Shown here: positions 33,524 through 43,955 of the stretch, piece by piece
How positions within the stretch are numbered: the first letter of the stretch is position 1
How the letters are laid out: every line of letters starts with the position of its first letter
NCBI GenBank assembly: GCA_003543135.1
Contig: DPJG01000029.1
Coordinates: forward strand, 1-59,137
DNA: 59,137 nt
Source: Rheinheimera sp.
Lineage (GTDB): Bacteria > Pseudomonadota > Gammaproteobacteria > Enterobacterales > Alteromonadaceae
Direction: 5' to 3'
The notes under the pieces: generated by a model
Seen by the model: the letters and a program-made list of their open reading frames with translations, nothing else
Database searches by the model: none
What the model was told of the DNA's origin: nothing
Position numbers and translations under genes: made by a program

Positions 33524-35677
33524 ATGATCTACCAGAGTTCCAGCATTACCGTGCAATACATTGCTGACGGTATTGCCGAGTTTACCTTTAACGCAGCCGG
33601 CTCGGTAAACAAATTTGACCAGCAAACGCTGGCCGATTGCCGCGCAGCGTTGGAAATCCTGCACAAAGATGCAAATCTCAAAGGTTTAATTTACAGCAGC
33701 GCCAAAGAAACCTTTATTGTTGGTGCTGATATTACTGAATTTTTAGCCACTTTCCAAAAGCCTGAAGCTGAATTAATCCCGTGGATCAAACAAGCTTCCG
33801 ACATCTTCGACCTCGCTGAAGATTTACCAGTTCCAACAGTAGTGGCATTAAATGGTTTTGCGTTAGGCGGCGGTTGTGAGTGGTCTTTAACGGCCGACTA
33901 CCGTGTGGCCGATACCACCACCAAAATTGGTTTACCTGAAGTCAAACTGGGTCTGATGCCAGGTTTTGGCGGCACAGTACGTTTACCCCGTATTGTGGGT
34001 GCTGACACTGCGATGGAGTGGATCACTACAGGTAAAGAACGTGGCGCCGAACAAGCCTTAAAAGAAGGTGCTGTGGATGCCGTCGTAGCTCCAGCCAAAT
34101 TAAAAGAAGCTGCGCTTTCGATGGTGCAGGACGCCATTGCCGGCAAGCTGAACTGGCGCCAGAAACGTGCTGCCAAGTTAGCTCCGCTGAAACTGAATAA
34201 AACCGAAGCCACTATGAGCTTTAATACCGCCAAAGGCATGGTATTTGCCAACGCAGGTAAACATTACCCTGCGCCTATGCTGGCGGTAGAAACCATTGAA
34301 AAAGCAGCGCGTTTAGACCGCGCCGGTGCCGTAGCACTGGAGAACGCCGGTTTTGCCAAACTGGCAAAAACCGACGCTGCTACTGCCCAGATTGGTTTGT
34401 TCCTGAATGACCAACTAATCAAAGGCAAAGCCAAACAAGCTGGCAAAATGGCGAAAAAAGCCATCAATAAAGCTGCAGTGTTAGGCGCCGGCATTATGGG
34501 CGGTGGTATTGCCTACCAGTCTGCTTCTAAAGGTGTGCCTGTGGTGATGAAAGACATCAACGACAAGGCCTTAGAGCAGGGCATGGGCGAAGCTATTAAG
34601 CTGTTAGGCAAGCTGGTGGAACGTAAACGTTTAGACGCTGCCGGCATGGCCAAAGTGGTTGCTGCTATTACACCTACACTTTCGAACGAAACCGTTAAAG
34701 GTGTCGATATTGTGGTAGAAGCAGTGGTCGAAAACCCGAAAGTCAAAGGCGCAGTATTAAAAGAAATTGAAACTGTGGTGGGGCCAGACGCCATTATTAC
34801 CTCCAACACGTCCACAATTTCGATCAACTCTTTAGCGGCCAACCTGGAAAACCCAAGCCGGTTCTGCGGTATGCACTTCTTTAATCCTGTGCACCAGATG
34901 CCATTGGTAGAAATTATCCGTGGTAAAGACACGTCAGACGAAACTATTGCTGCGGTAGTGGCTTACGCGGCCAAAATGGGTAAATCGCCGATAGTGGTGA
35001 ACGACTGCCCTGGTTTTTACGTGAACCGCGTGTTGTTCCCTTATTTTGCCGGTTTTAGCAAGTTAGTGCTGGATGGTGCCGACTTTGCCAAAGTAGACAA
35101 AGTGATGGAAAAACAATTCGGCTGGCCTATGGGCCCGGCTTATCTGCTGGACGTCGTAGGTTTAGACACTGCCCATCATTGTACCGACGTGATGGCGGCC
35201 GGTTTCCCAACGCGGATGGCCAAAGTTGCCAACGACCCGGTCAGCGCTATGTATAACGCCCAGCGTTTTGGTCAGAAAAACGGTGTTGGTTTTTACGCTT
35301 ACAGCAAAGATGCCAAAGGCAAACCGAAAAAAGACCTGGATGCAGCAAGCGGCGCTTTATTAGCGGGCATTGCAGCACCGGCAAAAGATTTCTCAGCCGA
35401 CGAAATTATTGCCCGCACTATGATCCCAATGATTAACGAAGCCATTCGTTGTTTAGAAGAAGGCATAGTGGCATCAGCAGCCGAAGCCGATATGGGCCTG
35501 ATTTACGGTTTAGGTTTCCCTCCGTTCCGCGGTGGTCCGCTGCGTTATGTGGACACCATGGGCCTGGCCAACTTTGTGGCTTTAGCTGACAAATACGCAG
35601 ACCTGGGTGAAATTTACCAGGTTACAGATAAAACCCGCGCCATGGCTGCCAGCGGCCAGGTGTTTTACCCGGTTTAA
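33524..35677 (+). CDS. fadB: Fatty acid oxidation complex alpha subunit
   Basis: Multifunctional enzyme: enoyl-CoA hydratase/isomerase at the N-terminus and 3-hydroxyacyl-CoA dehydrogenase at the C-terminus. 717 residues. The crotonase part has [13 protein letters not shown] and [16 protein letters not shown]; the NAD fold has [33 protein letters not shown] follows. ATG 33524 has AAGGAG eight bases upstream; the frame opens earlier at 33494 without support. It forms an alpha2beta2 complex with FadA, 15 bases downstream. Confidence 0.98.
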   Translation: MIYQSSSITVQYIADGIAEFTFNAAGSVNKFDQQTLADCRAALEILHKDANLKGLIYSSAKETFIVGADITEFLATFQKPEAELIPWIKQASDIFDLAEDLPVPTVVALNGFALGGGCEWSLTADYRVADTTTKIGLPEVKLGLMPGFGGTVRLPRIVGADTAMEWITTGKERGAEQALKEGAVDAVVAPAKLKEAALSMVQDAIAGKLNWRQKRAAKLAPLKLNKTEATMSFNTAKGMVFANAGKHYPAPMLAVETIEKAARLDRAGAVALENAGFAKLAKTDAATAQIGLFLNDQLIKGKAKQAGKMAKKAINKAAVLGAGIMGGGIAYQSASKGVPVVMKDINDKALEQGMGEAIKLLGKLVERKRLDAAGMAKVVAAITPTLSNETVKGVDIVVEAVVENPKVKGAVLKEIETVVGPDAIITSNTSTISINSLAANLENPSRFCGMHFFNPVHQMPLVEIIRGKDTSDETIAAVVAYAAKMGKSPIVVNDCPGFYVNRVLFPYFAGFSKLVLDGADFAKVDKVMEKQFGWPMGPAYLLDVVGLDTAHHCTDVMAAGFPTRMAKVANDPVSAMYNAQRFGQKNGVGFYAYSKDAKGKPKKDLDAASGALLAGIAAPAKDFSADEIIARTMIPMINEAIRCLEEGIVASAAEADMGLIYGLGFPPFRGGPLRYVDTMGLANFVALADKYADLGEIYQVTDKTRAMAASGQVFYPV

Positions 35678-36862
<1,185 letters not shown>

Positions 36863-37177
36863 CGAGCAGACGCGCTGGCGGATAAGAGTTTTAGGCTTTT
36901 ATCCGGTGAAAGCAAAAAGGGCTGATAAAAATCAGCCCTTTTTTATGGTCAATTGAAAACCATCGTTAACGCTGTGGTTTTGTTGTTAGAGGGCCTGCTC
37001 GCCGCAAAGCGGCAGTGCGCCGGGTGGGGGCTATTTTTTTCAGCAGCGTTGGTTGCGTCATGTGTTATGGGGCGGCCGGCAACCAACCACCGGCAACTAC
37101 TGCGTTCGCCCGTTCGCGCCTCCCGCGCTCACTCTTGAATGCTCACTCCGCAGCTCCCGGTTGTTGGTTGGGGTTTG
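36863..37177. other. Intergenic region after fadA
   Basis: Apart from the fadA terminator this 315-base gap holds no gene I can support. Parts are G+C-rich and repetitive: a CCGC-AAA-GCGG hairpin near 37000 and related CAACCAAC / GTTGGTTG segments near 37080 and 37160, suggesting remnants of palindromic repeats. Confidence 0.5.
36914..36944 (+). terminator. Intrinsic terminator after fadA
   Basis: AAAAAGGGCTGAT and ATCAGCCC arms with a four-base loop, followed by TTTTTT. Strong rho-independent signal for fadBA. Confidence 0.88.
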
Positions 37178-37690
37178 CTATTGAGTGAACTGAGTGCGAG
37201 TGAGGAGATCTTGCATACGTCTATTCAGAGCGTGCAGCGTTTGTGCAAAGGTTTGAACGGCGCCAAGCTTGAGAATGGGTTGGCCAGGTTCATGAACTAA
37301 TACGATCCCCGCGTCAGGGTCGTGAAGTGGACCAGAAAGAGCAAGATTGATGCTCATGGGATTATGAAGCATTTTGTTTCTTAAAGGGGCTGTTGCCTTA
37401 GCTTCAGTAAGAAATTCATCCTACTCGTCCGCCAATGCTTGCTCGCCTTTCAGTCTTAAATGGGCACAAACGAGGACTTTCGCCTGTTCTGTACGTTCCT
37501 GAAATGGTAGTTTTTTCAATCGAATTTTGCCGTCGTTAGCACTCAGTGCATCGATCAGTGCGTAACTCAAACCCTCTAGTTGAGCGAAGTAGCAAGCAAT
37601 CCAACCGTAAGCGTCAAACCAATAACCGCTAAGATCGTTTTCAGATAGCTTGATGTATTTCCTAATTGGAATCTCAGAATTTTGCGACAT
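37178..37690 (-). pseudogene. Hypothetical gene split by an in-frame amber codon
   Basis: From ATG 37690 the frame codes for 89 residues (SGYWFDAYGWIACYFAQLEG) and stops at TAG (37421-37423). The same frame then continues without interruption to 37178 for another 80 residues, including FLTEAKATAPLRNKMLHNP and ending QDLLTRTQFTQ. Both halves read like one ordinary ~170-residue soluble protein. I do not recognise the family. A single-base change (TGG, CAG, GAG and others to TAG) would explain it; a sequencing error or readthrough are alternatives. It lies in a disturbed segment beside palindromic repeats. Confidence 0.7.
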
Positions 37691-37860
37691 GCTCTTTGTT
37701 TCCCTATCACCTAAAAACGGTACTAAGTAAGCATGAACTGGATTTATTTGTCATTAGAAAATCAGCAGTTGAGGCGTGTTTGCATGGTAGCGATAGTTTT
37801 TTTACATGCTCAAAATAACTGATTCGCCAATTCAGTGCTTTTCTTTCCCCCGTAAAGCGA

Positions 37861-37967
37861 GCTGTTGTTTTGGCCGATTTTGAGGTTTTAAGCCGACAAC
37901 TGTTTGAGGCGACCGACGGTAGCGGTCGCCGAGTTTTGGCGGCGCCTCAAAATCGAGTCAAAACAGC
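37861..37967. repeat. Nested palindromic element, about 107 bp
   Basis: The outer arms 37861-37885 and 37945-37967 pair through CGATTTTGAGG/CCTCAAAATCG and GTTTTG/CAAAAC with small bulges. Inside, GGCGACCG (37908-37915) and CGGTCGCC (37923-37930) make a second perfect 8-bp stem. The layout is that of a MITE or BIME-type element rather than a terminator. Confidence 0.7.
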
Positions 37968-38001
37968 AGGCTTTCGAGCGATCTCGGGGTGATTTCTTTA
38001 C

Positions 38002-38031
38002 GTCTCTTTCTTTGTCAGCAAAGAAAGAGAC
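38002..38031. repeat. Hairpin, 13-bp perfect stem
   Basis: GTCTCTTTCTTTG (38002-38014), loop TCAG, CAAAGAAAGAGAC (38019-38031). It is followed at once by CTCGCCC...GGGCGAG. From memory, similar AAAGAAAGAGAC-CGCCCG blocks occur between genes in several proteobacteria, suggesting a dispersed repeat family. Confidence 0.7.
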
Positions 38032-38179
38032 TCGCCCGCCGGGGCGAGACCCGGCATACGTGCCATGCCGCAGGGCATCAAATGAACCAGTAAAGGCTCT
38101 TTTAACTTGTTGAACTGCCAGTTAGCTAAGAAGCTATTTATTCAGTTCAAAACGCGGGTTAACAGTACAAATGCAGTGT

Positions 38180-38385
38180 TCAAACCACTGCAAGTTTGAT
38201 AGCTATGCCAGCCAAAATCATAGCCACCAACACATCAAATACCCGCCAGCGTTTCGGTGAACTCAGCACAGTCTTCAGCTTGGGCGCCAAAGCGGTCAGG
38301 CTGCTAAACCTGATAAAAGATGCCAGACAAGCGCCTACCGTAAACCAGGCTGGCTGCGCTTGCAAAGTACCAACACCGCCAATCA
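38180..38385 (-). pseudogene. Truncated duplicate of the argO 3' end
   Basis: About 200 bases matching 41160-41365 at roughly 85% identity by eye, in the same orientation and ending at the equivalent stop codon. It encodes only the last ~62 residues of an arginine exporter (SSLTALAPKLKTVLSSPKRW, ending AGIAIKLAVV). Similarity stops abruptly at the CCAATCA near 38385/41365, where the PEP mutase-like gene begins. The fragment has diverged from the intact copy, so it is not a recent exact duplication. Confidence 0.85.
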
Positions 38386-39195
38386 GCTGATCATCTGATT
38401 CATCTCGCCATAACTCAAATGACTCGCTGCGGGCTGCAAATAACCGGTTTGCTGAAATATTTGCATCTGAGCCAATACATGGCCGTATGCGGATTCCGCC
38501 ATAAAGGACCCAGCGCTATAACGTTTGACACCTGTGGTGAAGATTTCGTTGGCGCTCGGCGCACCTGGTAATGCCATCACACTCAAGGGCCCATTGATAG
38601 CGCGGGCCACTTGCTGGCACAGTGCCAAATCGATTAAACCGGGAATAAAAACCCCATCTGCACCAGCCGCAATATAAGCCTGAGCGCGGTTGATTAAGCT
38701 GTCGGCATCCTTGCTGCCGCCGCGAAGCAATACATCCATCCTTGCATTAATAAATAACGGGTAGTCCAATGCTTGGCAGGCTTCACGCAATTGTTGAATG
38801 CGTTGTGAGCCGTGAACAACATCGAGCATATTGCCGTCCTGTGTATCTTCCAGATTCACGCCAGCCACTCCGGCTGCCAACAAATCTTGCGCCAAATCGC
38901 TCATGCTTTCACCAGCGCTAAGCAAACCGTTTTCAACGTCGATAGACACAGGCAGTTCGGTACTGGCTACAATTGCGGCCGCATGCTGCATCACACACTT
39001 GCGTGGGATGGTATGGCCATCGGCATAACCCATTGTCCATGCAACGCCAGCGCTGGTTGTTGCAATTGCGGTCGCTCCGGCTTTTTCGGCAAGCCGCGCA
39101 GTCATCAGATCCCATACATTATTGAGGAGTAAACCGCCTTGGCTGTGTAACTGGCGGAATGTCGTTATTTTGTTTATTAATTTTGTGCTTAGCAT
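38383..39195 (-). CDS. Isocitrate lyase / PEP mutase family protein
   Basis: 270 residues of the phosphoenolpyruvate mutase/isocitrate lyase superfamily, which makes or breaks C-C or C-P bonds of oxaloacetate-like acids. Visible motifs are GATAIATTSAGVAWTMGYAD, the Mg-site SIDVENG, GVNLEDTQ and NARMDVLLRG. The CKK-type lid of true isocitrate lyase is missing, so an oxaloacetate decarboxylase or carboxy-PEP mutase-like activity is more likely; the substrate is unknown. Its 3' end abuts the argO fragment. It begins a four-gene block not in the standard order of this chromosome region. Confidence 0.88.
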   Translation of the reverse strand: MLSTKLINKITTFRQLHSQGGLLLNNVWDLMTARLAEKAGATAIATTSAGVAWTMGYADGHTIPRKCVMQHAAAIVASTELPVSIDVENGLLSAGESMSDLAQDLLAAGVAGVNLEDTQDGNMLDVVHGSQRIQQLREACQALDYPLFINARMDVLLRGGSKDADSLINRAQAYIAAGADGVFIPGLIDLALCQQVARAINGPLSVMALPGAPSANEIFTTGVKRYSAGSFMAESAYGHVLAQMQIFQQTGYLQPAASHLSYGEMNQMIS

Positions 39196-39286
39196 GATCT
39201 TCCTATATTTTTTAGCCCAGAGCAGTGGGTATATACATACTCTACTGCTTGGTCATTCAACACTATTGGGGTTTGCTACGAGAAAT

Positions 39287-39820
39287 TTATTGCCGGAACA
39301 TTTGCATGCGCCAATTCACTTCCCAGGTTTTGCCTTGATCGGCAGACATCGCTTGCTCCCAGCGTGGGGTTTCGGTGTCGGTATCAAACCATTTATAACG
39401 AACCCGAATAGGTTTGCCGTCCAGTACATCATCACATTCGAAGATGCCAATGCCATTTTCAAATTTACCTACGACGGGTGGCATTAAACTACCGGCGCTA
39501 TTAAGACCAGCGTTGATATTGTCGAGCCAATAAATACTCCACAATTGCGTTTGCGGGTTAAACAAACGCAGCGACATGCCGACAAAACCCGGGCGCCAGC
39601 AGGGGGCGAGGAAATCATCGTAGTTGCCGATGCCTCCAGGCAACAATCGCATCTCCTGGCTCGCTTCGAAGTGCTCCCAGTCGTTGGACTGTTGCAAACG
39701 ATGACGCAGCCGTTGGTTTTCTATCCGCCAGCGGCCGACGAAAAAATCAAAATCATGTTGAGGGTCATTCAAACTGTGTTTTCCTTGCTTGAGAGATGGT
39801 GCAGCATGGGCAAATGCCAA
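39287..39820 (-). CDS. Hypothetical protein, DUF1579-like
   Basis: About 177 residues from a possible TTG at 39820, or ~162 from a TTG near residue 16 (NDPQHDFDFFVGRW) that follows AAGGA; no ATG is available near the N-terminus. Conserved features include FDFFVGRWRIENQRL, LLPGGIGNYDDF, LWSIYWLDN and PRWEQAMSADQGKTWEVNW. The pattern matches a widespread lipocalin-like family of unknown function often labelled DUF1579. An in-frame stop lies just upstream of 39820, so a degraded 5' end is possible. Confidence 0.72.
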   Translation of the reverse strand: MAFAHAAPSLKQGKHSLNDPQHDFDFFVGRWRIENQRLRHRLQQSNDWEHFEASQEMRLLPGGIGNYDDFLAPCWRPGFVGMSLRLFNPQTQLWSIYWLDNINAGLNSAGSLMPPVVGKFENGIGIFECDDVLDGKPIRVRYKWFDTDTETPRWEQAMSADQGKTWEVNWRMQMFRQ

Positions 39821-40063
39821 ACGAGATCATAAGGCGCCGGCCTCTATCAGGACATAGACAAAACCAAGAAATTGGCCTGGGTGAACCACGGATTCCACAG
39901 ATTTATGGTTGTTTTACTTTGGATTTCACCTAAGCGGCAGGAGCTTGCTAAATTGCCCGCAAGCACAGGATTTAAGGTCGAAAAAAACGCTGTGCGTTTG
40001 TTGATCACAAGCGGTACTGGCGCTGCAAATTGCCGTTGGCAGGCGCCAGTTTTGAGGCGCGCG

Positions 40064-40525
40064 TTAAGAGGTTTTCGGCAGTTGATCACCATGGCAGCGC
40101 GGACGGTTTTCAAACTGCGATGACAGCACCATCGAGGTACTGGTTTTGCCTAGTTTACCCAAGGACATTAACACCTCTTGTAAATGTTCCGGCGAAGTGA
40201 CGCCGATGTGCATTAGCGCACAGTGGTTGCCGGTGGTCGCGTGCAGTGCTAACACCTCGGGATGGGCTGCAGCCCAGGCATCCAGGGCGGCATGTGAATC
40301 CACCACAATGTTGATAAAGGCTTCAAAGCTATAACCCAAGGCGCGCAAATTGACTCGCGTTTGGTAGCCCGTAATCACCCCAGCCTCTTCCAAACGCCGC
40401 ACCCGCTCTGTTACAGCTGGCGCAGTGAGATGGACTTGCCGGCCAATTTCGGTGTAACTGATGCGCGCATTGCTTTGCAGCAGAGCGATAATTTTGCGGT
40501 CGTAGTTATCAAGTTCAAAAGCCAT
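40064..40525 (-). CDS. Lrp/AsnC-family transcription regulator
   Basis: 153 residues. The N-terminal helix-turn-helix is clear (LDNYDRKIIALLQSNARIS, YTEIGRQVHLTAPAVTERVRRLE), and the C-terminal ligand-binding RAM domain begins at about residue 65. Such regulators respond to amino acids or related small molecules and often control adjacent transport or catabolic genes. It is divergent from the NIPSNAP gene and close to argO, so either could be a target. The ligand cannot be told. Confidence 0.92.
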   Translation of the reverse strand: MAFELDNYDRKIIALLQSNARISYTEIGRQVHLTAPAVTERVRRLEEAGVITGYQTRVNLRALGYSFEAFINIVVDSHAALDAWAAAHPEVLALHATTGNHCALMHIGVTSPEHLQEVLMSLGKLGKTSTSMVLSSQFENRPRCHGDQLPKTS

Positions 40526-40655
40526 AGTAAACCTGGTGAAATACCTTTAATTCATTGGTTGTAACACTGCAAATGCCTGGGATTTGCACTATGTCGGTAC
40601 AAGGTTTCCACTTACCATAATGCCTTGTTATTGCCACTTTAGCAGATGTTCAGCG

Positions 40656-41003
40656 ATGAAAAATATTATTGAAATCCGTAGTTACCAATTAAAACCAGGC
40701 ACCGGGTCACAGTTCCATCAATTGTTACATGAAAAATCTTTGCCACTGTTGGCCGCCGCAGGGATTGATGTGGTTCTCGCCACCGCCTCTTTGCAAACGT
40801 CAGACGCCTACATGCTGGTGCGGGCTTATCACAGCTTGGCGGATTGTGAGCAAAGCCAGCAGGCATTTTATACCAGTGCCGCCTGGCAAAATGGGCCACG
40901 GGGCGCTATTTTGGCTTGCATAGAAAGCTGCAACACTATGGTGTTGGCGGCCGATGCTAATTTGATCAAGAGCTTACGCCAACAGGCCGGACCGATGCCG
41001 TGA
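40656..41003 (+). CDS. NIPSNAP family protein
   Basis: 115 residues starting at ATG 40656 with MKNIIEIRSYQLKPGTGSQF, a ferredoxin-like dimeric alpha-beta barrel fold of the NIPSNAP type. Function is unknown for most bacterial members. The frame opens earlier at 40584 but without family similarity. It is divergent from the AsnC gene. Confidence 0.82.
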   Translation: MKNIIEIRSYQLKPGTGSQFHQLLHEKSLPLLAAAGIDVVLATASLQTSDAYMLVRAYHSLADCEQSQQAFYTSAAWQNGPRGAILACIESCNTMVLAADANLIKSLRQQAGPMP

Positions 41004-41159
41004 TCAAAAACGGCAGGTGATGTGCCCAGCGAATGATCATAAACAGCGACGAGTGCGAATGTCGCATCAAGTTACAATGAAGTGGCGCGCTATAGTGCCA
41101 CGGCAAGCTTTAACGCAATCGCTGTCATATCATCGCCCCTTATCAAACATCCGCCAGCG

Positions 41160-41765
41160 TTATACCACCGCCAATTTCAGCGCTATACCTGCCAAAGTCA
41201 GTGCCACCAGCGCATCAAATACCCGCCAGCGTTTCGGTGAACTCAGCACAGTTTTAAGCTTGGGCGCCAAAGCAGTCAGGCTGCTAAACCAGAGAAAAGA
41301 TGCCAGACAAGCGCCTACCGTAAACCAACCCGGTTGTGGTTGCAAAGTGCCAACACCACCAATCAACACCACAGTGTCCAGATACACATGAGGGTTGAGC
41401 AAAGTAATGGCCAAAGCGGTAATAGCTGTTTTTGGCCAGGGTTGCACCTGCACTTGTTGTTTTGCCATTAAACCTTGGCTGCCTTGCCAGGCGCGGCGGG
41501 CGGCGCCATAAGCCAGCCATAACAGCATCAGCACCCCGCACCAGGTAAGCACTGGCACCAGCGGTGGCATTATTTGTTGCAACCACTGCACACTGTACAC
41601 ACCAGTAATAATTAACAGCGCGTCACAGCTGATACATACCAGCGCGATCACCAGCCGGTTAGCGCCGGCCATACTTTGGCTCAGCACCCAGATATTCTGC
41701 GCGCCAATGGCCACTATTAAACTCAGGCCCACGGTAAAACCGGTAAAAAATGACAACATCCCCAT
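41160..41765 (-). CDS. argO: Arginine exporter ArgO (LysE family)
   Basis: Inner-membrane exporter for arginine and lysine analogues. 201 residues with about six TM helices; the LysE signature GLSLIVAIGAQNIWVLSQ is at the N-terminus and LLNPHVYLDTVVLIGG in the middle. It is divergent from argP, 102 bases away, the known arrangement in which ArgP activates argO. A degenerate copy of its last ~200 bases lies 3 kb away at 38180-38385. Confidence 0.95.
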   Translation of the reverse strand: MGMLSFFTGFTVGLSLIVAIGAQNIWVLSQSMAGANRLVIALVCISCDALLIITGVYSVQWLQQIMPPLVPVLTWCGVLMLLWLAYGAARRAWQGSQGLMAKQQVQVQPWPKTAITALAITLLNPHVYLDTVVLIGGVGTLQPQPGWFTVGACLASFLWFSSLTALAPKLKTVLSSPKRWRVFDALVALTLAGIALKLAVV

Positions 41766-41867
41766 TTTTCCTTTTTCAAAACACCAGGCTGCAACTCTGG
41801 CCAGAGTCTAAACAACAGCATTACAATGAATCCAACGAATAATTTTTAGCCTACATGAGTTTTAATC

Positions 41868-42749
41868 ATGATTGATTATCGGCTGTTACAGGCTTTGGCG
41901 GCAGTGATTGAACAACAGGGTTTTGAAAAAGCGGCGCAGCAGCTGTGTTTAACCCAGTCGGCAGTGAGCCGGCGCATCAAACAGCTGGAAGCTTTATTGG
42001 GCCAGCCAGTGTTGCTGCGCACCTCACCGCCAGTCGCCACGGCCGCCGGGCAACGTTTGCTGAATCATTTGCAACAGGTGCGGCAAATGGAAGCTGCACT
42101 TGGGCTGACCGACGATCCGGAGCATTTAGTAGTGCGGCTGGCGACTAATGCCGATTCTTTGGCAACCTGGTTGCCACAGGCTTTGGTGCTACCGGACCAC
42201 CCCGGAGTGCAGTTTGATTTAGTGGTTGAAGATCAATCCGTTGGCTTAAAACGTATGAAGCAGGGCGACGTGATGGCTTGTGTTTGTGACGCAGCCCAGC
42301 CGGTGAATGGCGGTGCTGTGTTGTATCTGGGCGCACTGCGGTATCGGGCTGTGGCAAGTGTGGATTTTGTGGAAAGGCACCAGCTTACCCAAAACCTGCC
42401 GGCCAAAATAGCGGCTTTGCCTTGTATGGTGTTTAGTCAGCATGATCAGCTGCAACATCAGTATCTGGCCGATATTGCCGGCGCCACACCACAGCGGGTG
42501 CATTTATGCCCGTCTTCTGAAGGTTTTGTCCGTGCTGTGCTGGTGGGTTTAGGCTTTGGTTTATTGCCAGAGCTGCAAAGCCAGCATTTGTTGGACTCAG
42601 GGCAACTTATTGATTTATCGCCCGGTTATTTTCTGGATACCCCTTTGTATTGGCATTATTGGCAAAGTGAAAGCCCGCTGCTGCAACTGTTGCGACAGCG
42701 GGTAGAACAAACAGCGAAACAATATTTAGTTGAGCCAGCAGTGTTGTGA
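41868..42749 (+). CDS. argP: LysR-type regulator ArgP (IciA)
   Basis: 293 residues. The LysR helix-turn-helix spans ~1-60 (GFEKAAQQLCLTQSAVSRRIKQLEALLG) and the substrate-binding domain 90-290. In E. coli ArgP activates argO when arginine is present and is held inactive by lysine. The divergent position next to argO supports the assignment. The 102-base gap between them should contain its binding site. Confidence 0.93.
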   Translation: MIDYRLLQALAAVIEQQGFEKAAQQLCLTQSAVSRRIKQLEALLGQPVLLRTSPPVATAAGQRLLNHLQQVRQMEAALGLTDDPEHLVVRLATNADSLATWLPQALVLPDHPGVQFDLVVEDQSVGLKRMKQGDVMACVCDAAQPVNGGAVLYLGALRYRAVASVDFVERHQLTQNLPAKIAALPCMVFSQHDQLQHQYLADIAGATPQRVHLCPSSEGFVRAVLVGLGFGLLPELQSQHLLDSGQLIDLSPGYFLDTPLYWHYWQSESPLLQLLRQRVEQTAKQYLVEPAVL

Positions 42750-42769
42750 TAACAGGCAGCTTTGCTGCT

Positions 42770-43657
42770 TTAAAGCGCCTGAGCGGGTGATGATGTGCAT
42801 GCGGGGGCAGTGGGTGTTGTGGCAACACCACGCCAGCGCCATAACAACCAGAGCGCCAGACAATCCACCAGCAAAGCAAAAACACTGGCTTCAGCACCAA
42901 AGGTGCCGCCGGTCAGCCAGTCTGGCTGCGCTTGCAGCTGAGGTAACAGCCAGCCGTTATGCTCATACCCACTGACCTGAAAACCCAGCAGATAACCTTG
43001 CGCCCAGTTCCAGCCAAAATGTAAGCCCAGCGGCAAGGCTAAACTGCGGGTTTTGATGTACGCCAGGCCAAAGAGTAAAGAGGCTAATGCCAAATCGACA
43101 GAGGCGACAATTTTAGCGCTGCCTGCAAGGCCTGGGTTGTCCCAATGACCTAACACAAAGACTGTGGCAAACAGCAGTTGGGTCGGCCAGGCACCTAAAC
43201 CATCGAGCAGGCGCTGAAACACAAAACCACGGTATAACAGCTCTTCCAGCGCAGCTGCGATCAATAACAAATAAGCGCCGTACATTAAATCTGAGGCTTG
43301 AAACTCCGGGTTCAGACGAAAGCTGACAGTGGCGCAACTCCACATCAGCGCCGCTATCAACAACATCATCACCACGCCGGCACAGGTGCCCAGCAGCAAC
43401 TGTTGCCACCAGCTTTTGTTGAGCTGCAAACCTAAGTCACTGAATTTCTGCCGGCGCAACAATAAACAACACCAGCTCACCAGCAATAAAAACAGCAGTG
43501 CCAGTGGTTCAAGTTGAGTGCTGCTGGCACCAAGACTGGCCAGCCAGTTTTTAGTGGGTTTATACAGCTGCTGTGATACAACCAGAATGGCTACAAACAC
43601 CAGCACCCACCAGCCGTTTCTCAGTTGTTGTTGGGTATTAAAAAAAATTTTATTCAT
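42770..43657 (-). CDS. CPBP-family intramembrane metalloprotease
   Basis: 295 residues with about eight hydrophobic helices. The family motifs are visible: EELLYRGFVFQRL (EExxxR), GLAYIKTRSL and HFGWNW with metal-binding His. CPBP/CAAX-type proteases have roles in bacteriocin self-immunity or membrane protein processing; the substrate here is unknown. It is convergent with argP with 20 bases between stops. Confidence 0.88.
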   Translation of the reverse strand: MNKIFFNTQQQLRNGWWVLVFVAILVVSQQLYKPTKNWLASLGASSTQLEPLALLFLLLVSWCCLLLRRQKFSDLGLQLNKSWWQQLLLGTCAGVVMMLLIAALMWSCATVSFRLNPEFQASDLMYGAYLLLIAAALEELLYRGFVFQRLLDGLGAWPTQLLFATVFVLGHWDNPGLAGSAKIVASVDLALASLLFGLAYIKTRSLALPLGLHFGWNWAQGYLLGFQVSGYEHNGWLLPQLQAQPDWLTGGTFGAEASVFALLVDCLALWLLWRWRGVATTPTAPACTSSPAQAL

Positions 43658-43955
43658 ACAATCTGTCCGTTTATTAGAATGATATTTCGGATAAGGTGCC
43701 CATCGGGGCAGGTGCGGGTGGCAAGTTAAATGCCATAAAAAATATCATTTAAATTCAGTTGGTTGGCTCTGTTTCTGTTTTGTTGATTCGGCAGAACCAC
43801 CAGTTAATGGTCATTTAGCTTATAAAGTGGTTACAATGAAAAAAAATGGTTGTTAAGCAATAAGTTACAGGCCAAAACTAAGATGCAGTTTTGTTGCCTG
43901 AAGCTTGTTGCAGGGGCGTTATGTACGGCATTTGGACCGGTTAAAAGGATAAAAA

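Larger units (their letters stand above)
37691..38179. other. Intergenic region with large palindromic repeats
   Basis: This 489-base gap has no supported gene; the open frames across it run through stem-loops. It contains a nested structure at 37861-37967, a 13-bp hairpin at 38002-38031 and a third dyad (CTCGCCC/GGGCGAG) right after. It ends where the truncated argO copy begins. Confidence 0.6.

Noticed and set aside
37904-38113. 69-codon plus-strand frame
   Set aside because: It spans palindromic repeats; this repeat type commonly gives false small genes.
43678-43749. 10-bp inverted repeat AATGATATTT/AAATATCATT, 52 bases apart
   Set aside because: Looked like a Fur-type or operator pair, but the spacing and sequence fit no known regulator and AT-rich matches are common.
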